From: Flexibacter flexilis DSM 6793
GTDB lineage: Bacteria; Bacteroidota; Bacteroidia; Cytophagales; Flexibacteraceae
Reading direction: 5' to 3'
Length of the DNA stretch: 64,000 bases
NCBI RefSeq assembly: GCF_900112255.1
Contig: NZ_FOLE01000001.1
Span: 62,001 to 126,000 of the forward strand
The position numbers and the translations under genes were made by a program. The notes beneath the pieces were generated by a model. The model had not been told where the DNA came from, did no database searches, and saw only the letters and a program-made list of their open reading frames with translations. Numbering within the stretch: the first letter of the stretch is position 1; every line of letters begins with the position of its first letter. Positions 63,217 to 64,000 of this stretch are shown here, one piece after another.

Positions 63217-64000
63217 TTATTTTTTACCCTTCAAAATGTTTTGATATTCCGTTGGGCTTTGTAAAACCTTTAGAGCTGCTTGCAAATCTACGTCATTATC
63301 AAAAGAGGCTTCTTTTACACCTTTCTCATAATAATAACGCGAAACGATTTCTTGTTCGAGGTATTCTTTAATTTCCTCTTTGTTTTTTACCAAATCAAGT
63401 TCTTTGTTATGAGAAACACGTTTTTTGAGTTGGTCTATTTGCTCTTTGATATCGTCGTAATATTTTTCCTTTTTGGCGTTGGCCGTCAAGTCGTTGAGGT
63501 CTGTTTCTACTTTCGTGATGTAGTCGTATTCCTTACCGCTGAGCCATTTCATAAAATGCTCGTATTCAGCGTCAGAGACTTTAAATTTCTTAGCCGAAAC
63601 AATACTCTGATGCGCTGCTGCATATTCGGTGGCATAGTCAAACAACAAGCCTTTATTAAGCAAACTTATCGTAATTGGAGCAGTGTTAGGACGCTCTACA
63701 TCAACGTCTGGTGTTACGCCACCGCCATCATACACCACGCGGCCATTGCTTGTTTTGAATGCCACGCGCAAAGAATCCGCAATGCGGCTTGCCGCGCCAT
63801 CTTCATTTTTATGCGAATAATCAATGGCCTGAATGCAACGACCACTCGGAATATAATACTTCGCCGTCGTGATTTTGAGTTGCGAGTTATATGAAAGTGG
63901 GCGCGTAGCCTGCACCAACCCTTTACCAAAAGTACGTTGGCCAACCAAAACACCTCTATCGTAGTCTTGCATTACGCCCGCCACGATTTCGGAAGCCGAC
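63217..64000 (-). CDS. S41 family C-terminal processing peptidase, truncated by the window edge
   Basis: The frame runs off the right edge; only the C-terminal 260 residues are seen. The visible start SASEIVAGVMQDYDRGVLVGQRTFGKGLVQ is the catalytic region of CtpA/Prc-type S41 proteases: Ser in S-A-S-E-I and Lys in FGKG. LKITTAKYYIPSGRCIQ and GVTPDVDVERP follow. The last 150 residues form a charged helical tail (DYITKVETDLNDLTANAKKEKYYDDIKEQ). The PDZ domain and signal peptide would lie outside the window. The enzyme trims C-termini of envelope proteins. Confidence 0.9.
   Translation of the reverse strand, partial: SASEIVAGVMQDYDRGVLVGQRTFGKGLVQATRPLSYNSQLKITTAKYYIPSGRCIQAIDYSHKNEDGAASRIADSLRVAFKTSNGRVVYDGGGVTPDVDVERPNTAPITISLLNKGLLFDYATEYAAAHQSIVSAKKFKVSDAEYEHFMKWLSGKEYDYITKVETDLNDLTANAKKEKYYDDIKEQIDQLKKRVSHNKELDLVKNKEEIKEYLEQEIVSRYYYEKGVKEASFDNDVDLQAALKVLQSPTEYQNILKGKK

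Noticed and set aside
1-64000. tRNA, rRNA or CRISPR features
   Set aside because: Looked for cloverleaf signatures (GGTTCGAAT-type T loops) and regularly spaced direct repeats; none found by eye. A tRNAscan run would be decisive.

Overview
The window reads as a chromosomal segment of a Bacteroidota bacterium, most likely of the Cytophagales type. The evidence is a type IX secretion sortase-like protein (PorU2 type), a cupredoxin with a C-terminal sorting-type domain, Bacteroidota-style promoters (TTG about 20 nt upstream of TAnnTTTG), AT-rich leaders without Shine-Dalgarno sequences, an Lgt with a large insert, and a fused alpha/beta 2-oxoacid dehydrogenase E1. I do not name a species. No tRNA, rRNA or CRISPR array was seen.

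Layout. 1-16.6 kb: truncated TPM-domain membrane protein, O-antigen flippase-like protein, TauE/SafE exporter, the giant C25-peptidase/PorU2-like protein, methylmalonyl-CoA epimerase, LysE exporter, phosphopantetheinyl transferase, YigZ, LpxK, an SGNH/MBOAT O-acylation pair and a COG2509-type FAD protein. 16.6-21 kb: GNAT, the small SRP RNA, small DUF proteins, a single-domain sugar-phosphate transferase and a DUF2279 protein.

21.05-26.15 kb is the accessory region and the most interesting part. Three gene units, all on the minus strand, are each followed by a 115-140 bp imperfectly palindromic site. Each unit starts with GTTAG plus a unit-specific arm and ends with the reverse complement of that same arm before the next palindrome. 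This is the expected geometry of integron gene cassettes with attC sites, and no integrase is present in the window (a CALIN-like array). The cassettes carry a two-gene Hachiman anti-phage system (hamA/hamB), a PDDEXK_2 (Rpn-like) nuclease and a DUF3885 protein.

26.6-45 kb: FAD oxidoreductase, an unrecognised 708-residue secreted protein, CreD-like protein, TPR lipoprotein, Lgt, a GAF plus eight-PAS protein with an exact 840-bp internal period, Lnt, a response regulator and a hybrid histidine kinase with receiver and HPt domains. Lgt, Lnt and several lipoproteins make up much of a lipoprotein maturation route. 45-64 kb: fused E1 dehydrogenase, WlbB-like acetyltransferase, RecR, cupredoxin, AhcY, a two-kinase plus metal-binding lipoprotein operon, GNAT, a second GAF/PAS protein divergent from an S24-type repressor, pirin, an MFS transporter and a truncated S41 protease.

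The sensory content is high (four kinase or PAS proteins plus one receiver). Most intergenic ends carry clear hairpin terminators. All functional names rest on motif recognition by eye; no database search was run.
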